Positions 50,422-60,654 are shown, numbered from the stretch's first letter. The stretch is 64,000 nucleotides of DNA from Mordavella massiliensis (GCF_016901695.1 NZ_JACJKS010000013.1:1-64000); one strand, 5' to 3'. Numbers and translations: made by a program. The notes: a model not told the origin generated them from the letters alone.

Positions 50422-51126
50422 TCACTCCTCTCCTTCCAGACGTGCCAGGGCTTCCCGGACCCTGCGCAGCTCCTCCCCGATCTCCCGGACTCTGCCGGCC
50501 GCCGTCTCTGTGCCGGCCTGCGCAAGGGCGTCCAGGATCTCTTTCCGGATCCTCTCCTCCCGCAGCAGGTACGCCCGCAGCACAGGATGGCGTGCTTCCA
50601 GGAGTTTTCTCCCGTACAGAAGCTCCGTCTCTTCATAGGGCCGGGGCTCCTGCCCGTGCACCGCCCGCATCATGGGATAGTATTTCCCGTCCTCCTCCAC
50701 CATGTCCTCCCGGTCGATCAGGAACCCGTGCGTCTCCAGCCAGGCGCGCACCTGGCGGATCCCGGACTGGGGCTGGAGCACGAATTCCCGCACCGAAGCT
50801 GTGACTTCCGGGTGCGCTTCCAGGATGCGGATCACCAGCGGCCCGCCCATGCCGGCTGCTATGATGGTATGCACCTCCCCGGGCTTTAATGCAGAGAGCC
50901 CGTCCGACAGGCGCAGCTCAATGCGCTCCCCGAGGCCTTCCTCCCGGATGTGCGCGGCAGCCCGCGAGAGGGGGCCCGGATTCACGTCCATGGCAAGGAG
51001 TTTTGTCTGCCTGTCCCTCCCTGCCAGGTAAATAGGTATGTAGCCGTGGTCTGTCCCGATATCCGCGACAGAGGCGCCCTCTGTCACAAGACCTGCAACC
51101 GCAGACAGTCTCTTTGATAGTTCCAT
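50422..51126 (-). CDS. trmK: tRNA (adenine22-N1)-methyltransferase TrmK
   Basis: The 234-residue protein has the S-adenosylmethionine site VADIGTDHGYIPIYLA, GLSALKPGEVHTIIAAGMGG and QPQSGIRQVRAWL, followed by a coiled C-terminal helix pair, as in Bacillus TrmK (YqfN). It methylates A22 of tRNA. It lies 13 bases after rpoD and six before nif3. Confidence 0.93.
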   Translation of the reverse strand: MELSKRLSAVAGLVTEGASVADIGTDHGYIPIYLAGRDRQTKLLAMDVNPGPLSRAAAHIREEGLGERIELRLSDGLSALKPGEVHTIIAAGMGGPLVIRILEAHPEVTASVREFVLQPQSGIRQVRAWLETHGFLIDREDMVEEDGKYYPMMRAVHGQEPRPYEETELLYGRKLLEARHPVLRAYLLREERIRKEILDALAQAGTETAAGRVREIGEELRRVREALARLEGEE

Positions 51127-51139
51127 AGGCGCCTCTTTC

Positions 51140-52252
51140 TTAATCCAGATAATCTCTCAGTTTTCTGCTGCGGCTCGGGTGGCGCAGCTTGCGGAGCGCC
51201 TTCGCCTCGATCTGGCGGATACGCTCCCTCGTCACATCAAACTCCTTGCCCACTTCCTCCAGGGTGCGCGCCCGGCCGTCGTTCATGCCGAACCGCAGGC
51301 GGAGCACCTTCTGCTCCCTGTCTGTCAGGGTGTCCAGCACCTCGTCCAACTGCTCCTTCAGAAGGGTGGCTGCCGCCGCCTCCGCGGGTACGGGGACATT
51401 GTCGTCCTGGATAAAGTCTCCCAGGTGGCTGTCCTCCTCCTCGCCGATGGGCGTCTCCAGGGACACCGGCTCCTGGGAGATCTTCAGGATCTCACGCACC
51501 CGCTCCACAGGCATGTCCAGCTCCTCAGCGATCTCCTCCGGGGTAGGCTCGCGCCCCAGCTCCTGCAAAAGCTGCCGGGACACGCGGATCAGCTTGTTGA
51601 TCGTCTCCACCATGTGCACCGGGATGCGGATCGTCCTTGCCTGGTCCGCGATCGCGCGGGTGATGGCCTGGCGGATCCACCAGGTGGCGTAGGTGCTGAA
51701 TTTGAATCCCTTCTCGTAATCAAATTTCTCCACTGCCTTGATGAGACCCAGATTCCCTTCCTGGATCAGATCCAGGAAGAGCATGCCTCTTCCCACATAC
51801 CGCTTGGCGATGCTGACCACGAGACGCAGGTTGGCCTCCGCAAGGCGCTTCTTGGCATCCTCGTCCCCATCGGCCATCCGCTTGGCCAGCTCCACTTCCT
51901 CGTCCGCCGACAGAAGCGGCACCTTGCCGATCTCCTTTAAGTACATGCGCACCGGATCCTCGATGCTGATGCCGTCCGGAACAGACAGGTCGATCTTCTC
52001 CATGTCCACCTCGTCCTCATCCGACAAGAGCAGATCCATGTCGTCCGGCCCCTCGTCCTCCGCGTCCATGCGCAGAACGTCTATGTTGTTGGCCTCCAGG
52101 TACTCAAACACCTTCTCCATCTGGTCGGAACTCAGTTCCATGTCGGAGAAGAAGTCGTTGATCTCCTGGATCTCCAGCACATTCTTCTTCTTTTTGGCAA
52201 GGGTCTTCAGGTCATTCAGTTTCTCTGCGAATTTTACCATGTTCTCGTCCAT
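51140..52252 (-). CDS. rpoD: Primary RNA polymerase sigma factor
   Basis: The 370-residue protein has a short region 1.1, region 1.2 ([11 protein letters not shown]), region 2 with [20 protein letters not shown] for -10 melting, region 3, and region 4.2 ([19 protein letters not shown]) for -35 binding. It lacks the long non-conserved insertion of proteobacterial sigma-70, as is normal for Firmicutes SigA. It is located downstream of dnaG, the conserved macromolecular synthesis arrangement. Confidence 0.97.
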   Translation of the reverse strand: MDENMVKFAEKLNDLKTLAKKKKNVLEIQEINDFFSDMELSSDQMEKVFEYLEANNIDVLRMDAEDEGPDDMDLLLSDEDEVDMEKIDLSVPDGISIEDPVRMYLKEIGKVPLLSADEEVELAKRMADGDEDAKKRLAEANLRLVVSIAKRYVGRGMLFLDLIQEGNLGLIKAVEKFDYEKGFKFSTYATWWIRQAITRAIADQARTIRIPVHMVETINKLIRVSRQLLQELGREPTPEEIAEELDMPVERVREILKISQEPVSLETPIGEEEDSHLGDFIQDDNVPVPAEAAAATLLKEQLDEVLDTLTDREQKVLRLRFGMNDGRARTLEEVGKEFDVTRERIRQIEAKALRKLRHPSRSRKLRDYLD

Positions 52253-52291
52253 GCAGTGTCCATCCTCTCATTGCTTGTGTATATTTTATCC

Positions 52292-54067
52292 TTAATTAAT
52301 GGAAATATGCAGTTTGTCAGGGGCCTGCAGCGCCCGCTTCTCCTCCATCAGCTTCTGGAGCCCGGCGATGTCCGTGGGGGCCAGATGCCTGGCCTTCTCC
52401 TCGAGGCTGTACTCCTTCACCCGGATGATCGTCTCCCGCAGCGCCTTCTCCTGCTCCTTTGCCGTGGAGAGCTCACGGATCTTCGTGTTGAAGAGGGCTG
52501 CCACCTGCCGGTGCTCCTCCTCATCCGTGAACTGGTTCATGATCCGCGCCGGGTTTACATCGCCGCTGTCATACTGGGCGAAAAGCTGCTCCGCCACCGC
52601 GCGCAGCAGATCCTCTGTGAAGTCAGAAGGGGAGATATACTGTCTGATCTGCCGGAAGATGTCCTCTCCCTCCAGCATCCAGGTCAGCAGGATCTTCTGG
52701 GACTTCAGGTGCCCGTCCTCCTTCTCCCTCTCCCGGTCCGCCGAGGTCCTCGGGCGGCTGGCAGGTCTGGCAAGTCCTCCCTCCACCGCCATGCGGGTCA
52801 CCAGTTTCTTCAGATCCTGGCTGCTGACGGCGTAGGTCCGCGCCACGGCGTCTATGTAGTTGTTCCGCTCGATCTCTTCATCGAAGGTGAGAAGACGTCT
52901 GGCCGCTTCTTTCAGAAAGGCCGTCTTCCCCTCCGGGCTTCCCATGTCGTAGTCCCGCTCCAGCATCTCAATGCCGAACAGGAAGCTGTTCCTGGCCTCC
53001 CGGATCCGCTCCTCAAAGGCCTCCGCCCCCAGGTTCTTGATGAACTCGTCCGGGTCCTTGTAGGGATCCATCCGGATCACCCGGGCTGTGATGCCCGCCT
53101 CCCTAAGGATCGGCGCGGCCCGCAGGGCTGCCTTTGTGCCCGCCTCGTCGCTGTCGTATGTCAGGTACACTTCCTGCACATACCGCTTGATGAGGGAGGC
53201 ATGCCCGGGGGTGAGCGCAGTGCCCAGAGACGCCACGGCATTCGTAAAGCCCGCCTGGTGCAGGGAGATCACATCCATATATCCCTCGCAGAGCAGGAAG
53301 TAGGGCTTCCGGGATGAGCGCGCCCGGTGCAGGCCGTACAGGTTCCGGCTCTTGTCAAAGACCGGCGTCTCCGGCGAGTTGAGATACTTTGGCTTCCCGT
53401 CTCCCATGACCCTGCCGCCGAAGCCGATGACCCTGCTGTTGGCGTCCATGATGGGAAACATGACCCGGTTCCAGAACTTGTCGTAGGGGCCGTGCTTCTC
53501 ATCGATGGAGATCAGTCCCGCCTGGGCGAGAAGTTCATCCGTGTATCCCTTTGTCTTCAGATAGCGGTACAGGTCGTCGCTGTACTTGTTGGCGTAGCCC
53601 AGGCCGAAGGCAAGGATCGTATCCTCCCCCAGCTGTCTCCCGCGCAGATAGTCCCAGGCCGTCTTCCCCTGCGGGGAGCGCAGCTGGGCGTAGAAGTATT
53701 TGGCCGCCAGTTTGTTGACCTCCAGAATGCTTGTCCGAAGGTCCGCCCTCCGCTTCGCTTCTGCGGAGTACTCCTCCTGGGGCAGCTGCACGCCGGCCCG
53801 GTCCGCCAGGAACTTAAGCGCCTCCACAAAGGAGAAGTTCTCGTATTCCATGAGAAATGTAAATACATTCCCGCCGGCCCCGCATCCGAAACAGTAGTAC
53901 ATCTGCTTGTCCCTGCTCACGGAAAAGGAGGGGGATTTCTCATTGTGGAACGGGCAGAGCCCGAAGTACGAGCTCCCCTTCTTCTGCAGCTTCACATAGC
54001 TGCCGATCACGTCCACGATATCGTTTCTCGATCTGACCTCTTCGATCACTTCATCCGGGTAATACAT
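52292..54067 (-). CDS. dnaG: DNA primase
   Basis: DnaG lays RNA primers at the fork. The 591-residue protein has the N-terminal zinc-binding CPFHNEKSPSFSV with CFGCGAGG, the RNA polymerase domain with toprim motifs (EGYMDVISLHQAGF, YDSDEAG) and a C-terminal helicase-interaction region. A 123-base leader lies upstream and contains a 7-11 bp hairpin (54103-54139) and a TATAAT-like -10. It lies 40 bases before rpoD. Confidence 0.96.
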   Translation of the reverse strand: MYYPDEVIEEVRSRNDIVDVIGSYVKLQKKGSSYFGLCPFHNEKSPSFSVSRDKQMYYCFGCGAGGNVFTFLMEYENFSFVEALKFLADRAGVQLPQEEYSAEAKRRADLRTSILEVNKLAAKYFYAQLRSPQGKTAWDYLRGRQLGEDTILAFGLGYANKYSDDLYRYLKTKGYTDELLAQAGLISIDEKHGPYDKFWNRVMFPIMDANSRVIGFGGRVMGDGKPKYLNSPETPVFDKSRNLYGLHRARSSRKPYFLLCEGYMDVISLHQAGFTNAVASLGTALTPGHASLIKRYVQEVYLTYDSDEAGTKAALRAAPILREAGITARVIRMDPYKDPDEFIKNLGAEAFEERIREARNSFLFGIEMLERDYDMGSPEGKTAFLKEAARRLLTFDEEIERNNYIDAVARTYAVSSQDLKKLVTRMAVEGGLARPASRPRTSADREREKEDGHLKSQKILLTWMLEGEDIFRQIRQYISPSDFTEDLLRAVAEQLFAQYDSGDVNPARIMNQFTDEEEHRQVAALFNTKIRELSTAKEQEKALRETIIRVKEYSLEEKARHLAPTDIAGLQKLMEEKRALQAPDKLHISIN

Positions 54068-54190
54068 CCGCTGTCGCCATCCTCTTTTTTACTGAACCAG
54101 AACACGCAGGAAACCCGCCTCCGGCAGATTTTCTGCGTGCCCTGAAAAATGCCTGCATTAATTATATTCGACAAAACTTCCTGATTTCCT

Positions 54191-55204
54191 TTAATTTTTC
54201 CAGGATTCCGGAATAAAATATTCCTGGAACTTCTTGACAGCGTAGGAATCCGTCATGCCCGCTATGTAATCGCACACCACCCGCTCCTTCGTCGCCTTCC
54301 CCTCCCTGGTCATGTCCAGGTACTGGCGGGGGATCTGATCCATGTGGTCCAGATAGTAGGCGTAGAGGTTCTGGATCATGCCGATGGCCTTTGTCTCCTC
54401 GCCCTTGGCCACCGGGTTCTGGTACACGTTTTCAAAAAGGAACCGCCGCAGGCCCATGGTGGCCTCCCGGACGCGTTCCGACATGATGATCCGCGGCTGA
54501 TCCATGCTGTGGGTCACCACGTCATGGATCATGGTGTTCAGGCGCATGCGGGTCGTGTGCCCCAGCACATCCGTGTACGCCCGCGGCAGGTCCGCCTCGG
54601 TCAGGATCCCGCCCCGGATGGCGTCGTCGATATCATGGTTGATGTAGGCGATCTTGTCGGAGAGCTGTACGATCTGCCCCTCCAGCGTGTGGGGCGTCCC
54701 GCTCGACTGGTGGTTCCGGATCCCGTCCACCACCTCCCAGGTGAGGTTCAGCCCCCTTCCCTGTTTCTCCAGGATCTCCACCACCCGCACACTCTGCTCG
54801 TTGTGGCGGAACCCCTCCGGGCATACCTGGGCGAGAGCCCTCTCCCCGGCGTGGCCGAAGGGCGTATGTCCCAGGTCATGACCGAGGGCGATGGCTTCCA
54901 CCAGGTCCTCGTTGAGCCGCAGGGCCTTGGCGATGGTCCGGGCGTTCTGGGACACCTCCAGGGTGTGGGTCAGCCTGGTGCGGTAGTGGTCTCCCTTCGG
55001 GAGAAGGAATACCTGCGTCTTCTGCTTCAGCCGCCGGAAGGACTTGCAGTGGAGGATCCGGTCTCTGTCCCGCTGAAAGACAGGGCGGATATCACACTGG
55101 GGCTCCGGCCTCACCCTCCCTCTTGACTGGCTGCTCAGGGAGGCGAAGGGGCTTAAGATGGCCTCCTCCCTCGCCTCCAGCTCTTCACGTATGTTCATCA
55201 TCAT
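54191..55204 (-). CDS. dgt: dNTP triphosphohydrolase (Dgt-like)
   Basis: The 337-residue HD-domain protein has HCKSFRRLKQKTQVF, TRLTHTLEVSQNA and the HD pair in ALGHDLGHTPFGHAGE, with NEQSVRV and a late Asp (SDKIAYINHDIDDA). Such enzymes remove triphosphate from dGTP or other dNTPs and help tune nucleotide pools. The first of three consecutive ATG codons overlaps the stop of the PPK2 gene, so the two are translationally coupled. No terminator is evident before dnaG. Confidence 0.92.
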   Translation of the reverse strand: MMMNIREELEAREEAILSPFASLSSQSRGRVRPEPQCDIRPVFQRDRDRILHCKSFRRLKQKTQVFLLPKGDHYRTRLTHTLEVSQNARTIAKALRLNEDLVEAIALGHDLGHTPFGHAGERALAQVCPEGFRHNEQSVRVVEILEKQGRGLNLTWEVVDGIRNHQSSGTPHTLEGQIVQLSDKIAYINHDIDDAIRGGILTEADLPRAYTDVLGHTTRMRLNTMIHDVVTHSMDQPRIIMSERVREATMGLRRFLFENVYQNPVAKGEETKAIGMIQNLYAYYLDHMDQIPRQYLDMTREGKATKERVVCDYIAGMTDSYAVKKFQEYFIPESWKN

Positions 55205-56712
55205 GCCTTCTTTCCATCGGCCCGGATCCGCTCCTCAATGGCGTCCACCACGGTCCGGAGCACCTTCAGCCTCGCATAGTATTTGTCGTTGCCCTCCACC
55301 ACGATCCAGGGCGCATTGACGGTGGACGTGCGGATCAGCATCTCGTTGACGGCGGTCTCATACTGGTCCCACTTCTCCCGGTTCCTCCAGTCCTCATCCG
55401 TGATCTTCCACTGTTTTTCCGGGTTCTCCTGCCTCTCCCGGAACCGCCTCTCCTGCTCGTCTTTATCGATCTGCATCCAGAATTTCAGGACAATGACGCC
55501 CTCCCTCGTGAGGGTCCTCTCCATGTCGTTGATCTCCCGGTACGCCCGCCTCCACTCGTTCGCCGTGCAGAAGCCCTCGATCCGCTCCACCATGACGCGG
55601 CCGTACCAGGTCCGGTCAAAGATGGTGACGTGTCCCGCCTTGGGCATATCCCTCCAGAACCGCCACAGATAATGGTACTGCCGTTCTACTGCATTGGGGG
55701 ATGCGGTGGGATGGACCACATAGCCCCGCGGGTCCATCTTCGCCGTCAGCCGCTTGATGGCGCCGCCCTTGCCGCCGGCGTCCCAGCCCTCGAAGCCAAG
55801 CACCACCGGGATCCTGCGCCGGTAGATCTCCCCGTGGAGTTCCTGGATCCGTTTCTGCAGCTTCTTCAGCTCCTCCTCGTACTCGTCCCGCGGGCAGGCC
55901 AGTGTGAGATCCGCCTTCCCAAGGATGGATTCCATCAGCTCCCTGGTGCCTGCAAGGCCCGCGTCGGGAGCCGCTTCCTTCTGCTCCGGCACATCCTGCT
56001 CCGCCTTCCGGATCTGTCTTTCCAGCATCTCCTCCACGATCGAGTAGATCTTCACGGTGGCAAACCGCCTGTCCGTCGCCTCCACGATGTGCCAGGGAGC
56101 AGCTTCCGTGTCTGTGCGGGCCAGCATCTCCTCGTTCATCTCCCGGTACGCATCGAACTCCTTGTTTCTGCGGATGTCATCCTCACTCACCCGCCAGGCC
56201 GTCTCCTTCGAGGAAAGGAGCTTCTCAAACCGCTTTTTCTGTTCCTTTTTGTCAATCGCCAGGAAGAGCTTGATGATGACCATCCCGTCCTCCGTGAGCT
56301 GGTCTTCAAAGGAGAGGATGGACTCGTATGCATCCGCCAGTTCCGACTTCTTTACTTTCCCGTCAAAGCGGTCGATGAGAACCCGCCTGTACCAGCTCGT
56401 GTCGTAGATGGCGATGCGCCCTTTCTCCGGCAGCTTGGTCCAGAACCGCCAGAGGAAGGGATGCATGCGCTCCTCCTCCGTCTCGCTCTTGACGGCATAC
56501 ACCCGGAAGCCCCTCGGGTCCAGCGCCTGGATCAGCTTCCCGATCTGCAGCCCCTTGCCTGATGCCCCGAATCCCTCAAAGGCGATCATCACCGGGATGT
56601 CCAGCTCTTTGCACCTTCTCTGCAGCTTGCCCAGGCTGGCCTCCAGCCGGTCCATCTTGGCCCTGTATTCCTCTTTATCCATCTTCCTGGTCAGATCCAG
56701 TTTTTCCAACAT
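55201..56712 (-). CDS. Tandem PPK2 polyphosphate kinase (polyphosphate:AMP phosphotransferase type)
   Basis: The 503-residue protein contains two PPK2 domains. The first (about residues 1-240) has AFEGFGASGKGLQIGKLI and IYDTSWYRRVL; the second (about 270-500) has GFEGWDAGGKGGAIKRL, LWRFWRDMP and IFDRTWYGRVMVER. Two-domain PPK2 proteins use polyphosphate to phosphorylate AMP (class II); the C-terminal domain usually carries activity. The stop overlaps the dgt start, linking polyphosphate use with dNTP hydrolysis. GGAGGGAGG precedes the ATG. Confidence 0.88.
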   Translation of the reverse strand: MLEKLDLTRKMDKEEYRAKMDRLEASLGKLQRRCKELDIPVMIAFEGFGASGKGLQIGKLIQALDPRGFRVYAVKSETEEERMHPFLWRFWTKLPEKGRIAIYDTSWYRRVLIDRFDGKVKKSELADAYESILSFEDQLTEDGMVIIKLFLAIDKKEQKKRFEKLLSSKETAWRVSEDDIRRNKEFDAYREMNEEMLARTDTEAAPWHIVEATDRRFATVKIYSIVEEMLERQIRKAEQDVPEQKEAAPDAGLAGTRELMESILGKADLTLACPRDEYEEELKKLQKRIQELHGEIYRRRIPVVLGFEGWDAGGKGGAIKRLTAKMDPRGYVVHPTASPNAVERQYHYLWRFWRDMPKAGHVTIFDRTWYGRVMVERIEGFCTANEWRRAYREINDMERTLTREGVIVLKFWMQIDKDEQERRFRERQENPEKQWKITDEDWRNREKWDQYETAVNEMLIRTSTVNAPWIVVEGNDKYYARLKVLRTVVDAIEERIRADGKKA

Positions 56713-56792
56713 ACTTGTTTCCTCCCTCCTGTTTTCAGAATATTTTTCCTATATTATATACCATTTTTCGCATATTGCACATAATATTATGC

Positions 56793-56835
56793 AAAAAACC
56801 GCCGCATGCCAGAAAAAACTGACATCACGGCGGTT
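56793..56835 (-). terminator. Terminator after the amidohydrolase gene
   Basis: On the minus strand an 8-bp stem AACCGCCG/CGGCGGTT, extended by imperfect pairs around a T-rich loop, is followed by TTTTTGC. It isolates the salvage group from the PPK2-dgt unit. Confidence 0.8.
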
Positions 56836-56844
56836 CCCCGCTAT

Positions 56845-58494
56845 TTACTCTCTCTCAAACACTTTCTCCCCGCCCACATAGGTGGCAAGGATCTTCACAT
56901 CCCGCAGCTCTTCCTCATCCGCGAGGGCAAAGATGTCCCGGTCCGGCATGATGAAATCCGCCAGCATCCCCTCCCGGATCCTGCCCTTTACGGCTTCCTC
57001 TCCGGAGGCGTAGGCGCCCTCCACCGTGTAGGCCCGGACCGCCTGCTCCACGGTCATCTTCTCCTCCGGCCGGTAGACCATCACGCCTGCGCCGGTCAGG
57101 TTCTTCCGGGTCACCGCCGTGTAGATATTTGGCATGGGCTCACAGGACTCCACCGGGCAGTCTGTGCCGAAGGACACATGGACACCCTTGTCGGCCAGCG
57201 TCTTCCAGGCGTAGGACGTATCTGCCATATCCCCGGTCCTGTCCCGGACGATGTGCATGTCGTAGTCAATAAAGACAGGCTGCACGAGAGCCATCACATC
57301 CTGCTGCCGGAAACGGTCCAGCAATGCCTCGTCCGTGATCTGCACGTGGACGATGCCGTCCCGGAACTTCTCCCCCGGCCGCTTCGCCTTGTCCCGCTCC
57401 AGCGCGTCCAGTACCATCTCGATGGCCCGGTCGCCGATAGCGTGCACCAGCACCGGGTAACCCAGGTCGTGGGCTGTCCCCACCAGATGATCCAGCTCCT
57501 CCTCCGTGAAGATGGTCAGGCCGCAGGTGGACGGATCGTCCGCGTACGGCCTGCGAAGCCCCGCCGTCCTGGCTCCCAGGGAACCGTCGTCCAGCAGCTT
57601 GATGCCGGTGATGCGCAGGCGATGGTCGTCCCCGCCGTACCGGAAGCCGTCCCCGTGGTACTTCCGGATCAGCTCCGGCCTCTGCCGCAGGCTCTGCTCA
57701 CAGATCCTAAGCTTCAGCCTGCCGCTCTCCATGAGGTCCCGGTACACGGAAAAGAGCATGCCGTAGTCCTCATCCGGCACGAATCCGATGTCGTCTGTCT
57801 GGACGGTGGCCAGCCCGTAGGAGAAGGCCTCCTCCTGGGCTTTCAGGATGATGTCCTCCAGGATCTGCCGGTTCAGGATATGGATCCGGGAGCGGATCTC
57901 ATCCAGCGCCCGCTCGCGGAATACCCCGAGGGGCTCCCCCGCCTCGTCCGTCAGCGCGAAGGCGCCGTACTCCCGCACCTTCTCCTTCGTGATCCCCAGC
58001 CGCTGCATGCCAGCCGAGCTGAGCACGCCCACGTGCTCGCACACCCGCAGGACCAGCACCGGCACGCCGGGCGCCGCCTCGTCCAGGTCCCGGGCGCAGG
58101 GGTACCGCTTCTCCCCCTCGGTAAACAGGTCCTGGTTCCAGCCGGTCCCCTCCATCCAGGAGGTGTCGGCGCCGCCCCGCTCCTTCGCCCTCCGGCGGAT
58201 GCGCTCCCGGATCTCGCGGATGCCGGAGGCGCCGTTTAAGTCCACATTGATGAAATGCTTGGCAAACCCGATGAAATGCATGTGGGAGTCATTGAAGGCT
58301 GGAAGGACACACCGCCCCGCCAGGTCTGTGACGGCGGCGCGCTCCCCTTCCGCCTCCAGCTTCCGGGCGTACACGCGCGCCTCTTCGCCGGTCCCCACAA
58401 AGGAAAATCTGCCGTCCCGCACGGCGAACGCCTCCGCCTGCGGCCTGTCTTCATCCATGGTGACCGCCTTCGCATTGATAAAGATCTCTGTCAT
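56845..58494 (-). CDS. YtcJ-like metal-dependent amidohydrolase
   Basis: The 549-residue amidohydrolase (amidohydrolase_3 type) has the metal site FNDSHMHFIGF, the carboxylated-Lys/His regions later (VQTDDIGFVPDE, LVHAIGDRAIEMVLDALE, HVQITDEALLDRFRQ) and a C-terminal FGTDCPVESCEPMPNI. YtcJ-type enzymes hydrolyse N-acyl or formamide-like bonds, but substrates are mostly unknown. It is the last gene of the leftward group with a C26 hydrolase and an amino acid permease. No signal peptide is seen. Confidence 0.85.
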   Translation of the reverse strand: MTEIFINAKAVTMDEDRPQAEAFAVRDGRFSFVGTGEEARVYARKLEAEGERAAVTDLAGRCVLPAFNDSHMHFIGFAKHFINVDLNGASGIREIRERIRRRAKERGGADTSWMEGTGWNQDLFTEGEKRYPCARDLDEAAPGVPVLVLRVCEHVGVLSSAGMQRLGITKEKVREYGAFALTDEAGEPLGVFRERALDEIRSRIHILNRQILEDIILKAQEEAFSYGLATVQTDDIGFVPDEDYGMLFSVYRDLMESGRLKLRICEQSLRQRPELIRKYHGDGFRYGGDDHRLRITGIKLLDDGSLGARTAGLRRPYADDPSTCGLTIFTEEELDHLVGTAHDLGYPVLVHAIGDRAIEMVLDALERDKAKRPGEKFRDGIVHVQITDEALLDRFRQQDVMALVQPVFIDYDMHIVRDRTGDMADTSYAWKTLADKGVHVSFGTDCPVESCEPMPNIYTAVTRKNLTGAGVMVYRPEEKMTVEQAVRAYTVEGAYASGEEAVKGRIREGMLADFIMPDRDIFALADEEELRDVKILATYVGGEKVFERE

Positions 58495-58512
58495 CTCTTA
58501 CCGCTTCCCTTC

Positions 58513-59247
58513 CTACAGGATACTTCTTTTTACAAGTTCCCTGAAAATGCCCAGCTGCTCCTCGTTGCCGCAGGAGGCCATCATCTCCGGATGCCACTGC
58601 ACGCCCAGGATGAACTGGCCGTCTTCCATGTATTCCAGCGCCTCCACAATGCCGTCCGACGCAGTGGCTGTCACTGTCAGCTGGCCGGGCACGGCCTTCA
58701 CCGCCTGGTGATGCCAGGAATTCACAAAGGTACCGTCCGGCAGGATCTCCGCCAGCAGGCTGCCGTCCCGGATCCGGATCCGGTGGGTGCCGTTGTACCG
58801 CTCCGTATTCTGCGTGTGCTTGATGCACCTCTCCCGCTGGGATGGAATATCCTGGTAGAGCGTGCCGCCAAAGCAGATGTTGATGATCTGCATGCCCTTG
58901 CAGATGCCGAGCACCGGCTTTTTGCACCGCAGCGCTTCCTTGAGAAGCCTCAGGTCATAGGTGTCGATCTCCCGCATGGAGTACCCCTGGCCCTGGATGC
59001 CTTCTTCCCCGTAGAGGACCGGATCCACGTCCGCGCCGCCGGAGAGGATGATGGCATCGCAGAGCGCCGCATGGGCCCGGATCACATCCGGGTCCGCGCT
59101 CACCGGCAGGAGCAGGGGGATGCCCCCCGCCTTCTCCACGCTGGACGTATAGTCTGTGTGGATATACTGCCGCAGGTTCCCGGTGAACACACCGTCGTTC
59201 TCAATGGGCGTCAGATTGCCCGATATACCGATCACTGGCCTACGCAT
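58513..59247 (-). CDS. Class I glutamine amidotransferase-like gamma-glutamyl hydrolase (peptidase C26, PuuD-like)
   Basis: The 244-residue protein has IGISGNLTP at the start, LSGGADVDPVLYGEE, the nucleophile LGICKGMQIINICFGG and QWHPEMM, matching the PuuD group that releases GABA or other amines from gamma-glutamyl conjugates. The ATG at 59247 overlaps the permease stop by eight bases (ATGCGTAG); a codon run to 59265 is an Arg-rich extension. It is coupled to the transporter and likely cleaves its substrate. Confidence 0.87.
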   Translation of the reverse strand: MRRPVIGISGNLTPIENDGVFTGNLRQYIHTDYTSSVEKAGGIPLLLPVSADPDVIRAHAALCDAIILSGGADVDPVLYGEEGIQGQGYSMREIDTYDLRLLKEALRCKKPVLGICKGMQIINICFGGTLYQDIPSQRERCIKHTQNTERYNGTHRIRIRDGSLLAEILPDGTFVNSWHHQAVKAVPGQLTVTATASDGIVEALEYMEDGQFILGVQWHPEMMASCGNEEQLGIFRELVKRSIL

Positions 59248-60622
59248 CTTCCTTCTCCTCCTCACCGTATTTCTTTCTGAAATAAATATAGAAGAATATA
59301 CCCACTACCGGGACGATCAGCCCCGTCAGCGCTGTCACCGGATCCTCCAGCAGGTTGTTGACCATCAGGCCCACAAAGAGGATGACCGTGATGACGACAG
59401 AGACCGGATAGAGCCATACTTTGTAGGGTCTCTCCAGATCCGGATACTTGCGCCTGTACACAAAGACCGCCGTCACAGCCAGGCAGTTGAAGAGCATGCC
59501 GCAGAACACCACGAGGGATGTCAGCTGATCCAGGTTCCGCAGGCACACGAGGATGATGGAAATGATCATCTGCGAGAAGAGGCTGGCTGCCGGCACGCCG
59601 TTCCTGTTGAGTGTGCCAAGCTTCTTAAAGAAGATCTTCTCAGCCGACATGGCGTAGTAGATCCGGGAGAATGCCAGCACCATGCCGTTCAGGCAGTTAA
59701 ACATGGCAAGCAGCATGCCGATCAGCACGATGACCTTGCCGGCCACGCCGAACAGCCGCTCTGCCACTGTGGTCCCAAGATACAGGCTGCCGCTCTCGAT
59801 CATGCTCTTCGCCTCATCCAGCGGGATCACCCGCAGCAGGGAGTAGTTAAAGAGGGCGTAGAAGATGGCCACGCCGCCGATGCCCAGGATGATGGCCAGC
59901 GGCAGGTTCCGCTTCACGTTCTTGATCTCCTCGGCCACGGCGTTCAGGTTCGTCCAGCCCTCATAAGCCCAGAGGGAGGCCACCGTTGCGAACGCGATCA
60001 TGCCGAACAGGGAGCCCGCTGTGACCGGGGATCCGTCCGCTGCGGCCGCCGGTACCGGCGTAAGGTCCGGAGAATGGTTTCCAAGGGCCAGGGCGCCGAT
60101 CATGATGATGAAGATGGGGAGCAGCTTTGCCACCATAAAGACGGTCTGCAGGTTGGACGCTCCCTTTACGCCCCGCAGGTTAAACAGGGTCAGCAGCACG
60201 ATGAGGGCGATGGCGATCAGCTTGATGTGAAGCTGGGTGAGCCCCGGGATAAAGTCCACCAGCGCGGTGGGGATAGCCACTGCGATGGCTGCGATGGAGC
60301 CGGAGCTGGCCAGGATCCACTGGGTGAACCCGTACATGAAGCCGAGCACCGGATGGTACGCTTTGCTCAGGTAGACGAGCTGGCCGCCTGCCTTGGGATC
60401 CGATGCGCCCAGCTCCGCGAAGCACAGCCCGCCGAGCAGGGACACGAGACCGCCCACAAGCCAGCAGATCAGGGCGAGGCCCAGGCTGTAGCCGGACCTT
60501 TGCAGCACGTAGGATCCGAGGTAAAAGATACCGGATCCGATCATGATGCCGCAGATCACGCTCATACCTCCGAAGAGGCCGATCTCTTTCTTAAATCCGG
60601 TTTCCTGTGGTTTCTGTTTCAT
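59240..60622 (-). CDS. APC-family amino acid/amine permease
   Basis: The 460-residue protein has about 12 membrane segments and starts with the APC signature GLFGGMSVICGIMIGSGIFYL. Conserved stretches include ALICWLVGGLVSLLGGLCFAE and NLNAVAEEIKNVKRNLP. It resembles serine/threonine or polyamine exchangers, and the coupled C26 hydrolase suggests a gamma-glutamyl or amine substrate. GGAGG lies before the ATG. Confidence 0.88.
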   Translation of the reverse strand: MKQKPQETGFKKEIGLFGGMSVICGIMIGSGIFYLGSYVLQRSGYSLGLALICWLVGGLVSLLGGLCFAELGASDPKAGGQLVYLSKAYHPVLGFMYGFTQWILASSGSIAAIAVAIPTALVDFIPGLTQLHIKLIAIALIVLLTLFNLRGVKGASNLQTVFMVAKLLPIFIIMIGALALGNHSPDLTPVPAAAADGSPVTAGSLFGMIAFATVASLWAYEGWTNLNAVAEEIKNVKRNLPLAIILGIGGVAIFYALFNYSLLRVIPLDEAKSMIESGSLYLGTTVAERLFGVAGKVIVLIGMLLAMFNCLNGMVLAFSRIYYAMSAEKIFFKKLGTLNRNGVPAASLFSQMIISIILVCLRNLDQLTSLVVFCGMLFNCLAVTAVFVYRRKYPDLERPYKVWLYPVSVVITVILFVGLMVNNLLEDPVTALTGLIVPVVGIFFYIYFRKKYGEEEKEDA

Positions 60623-60654
60623 TTGTAACCTCCTTGCATTCCTTTAGCATATAT

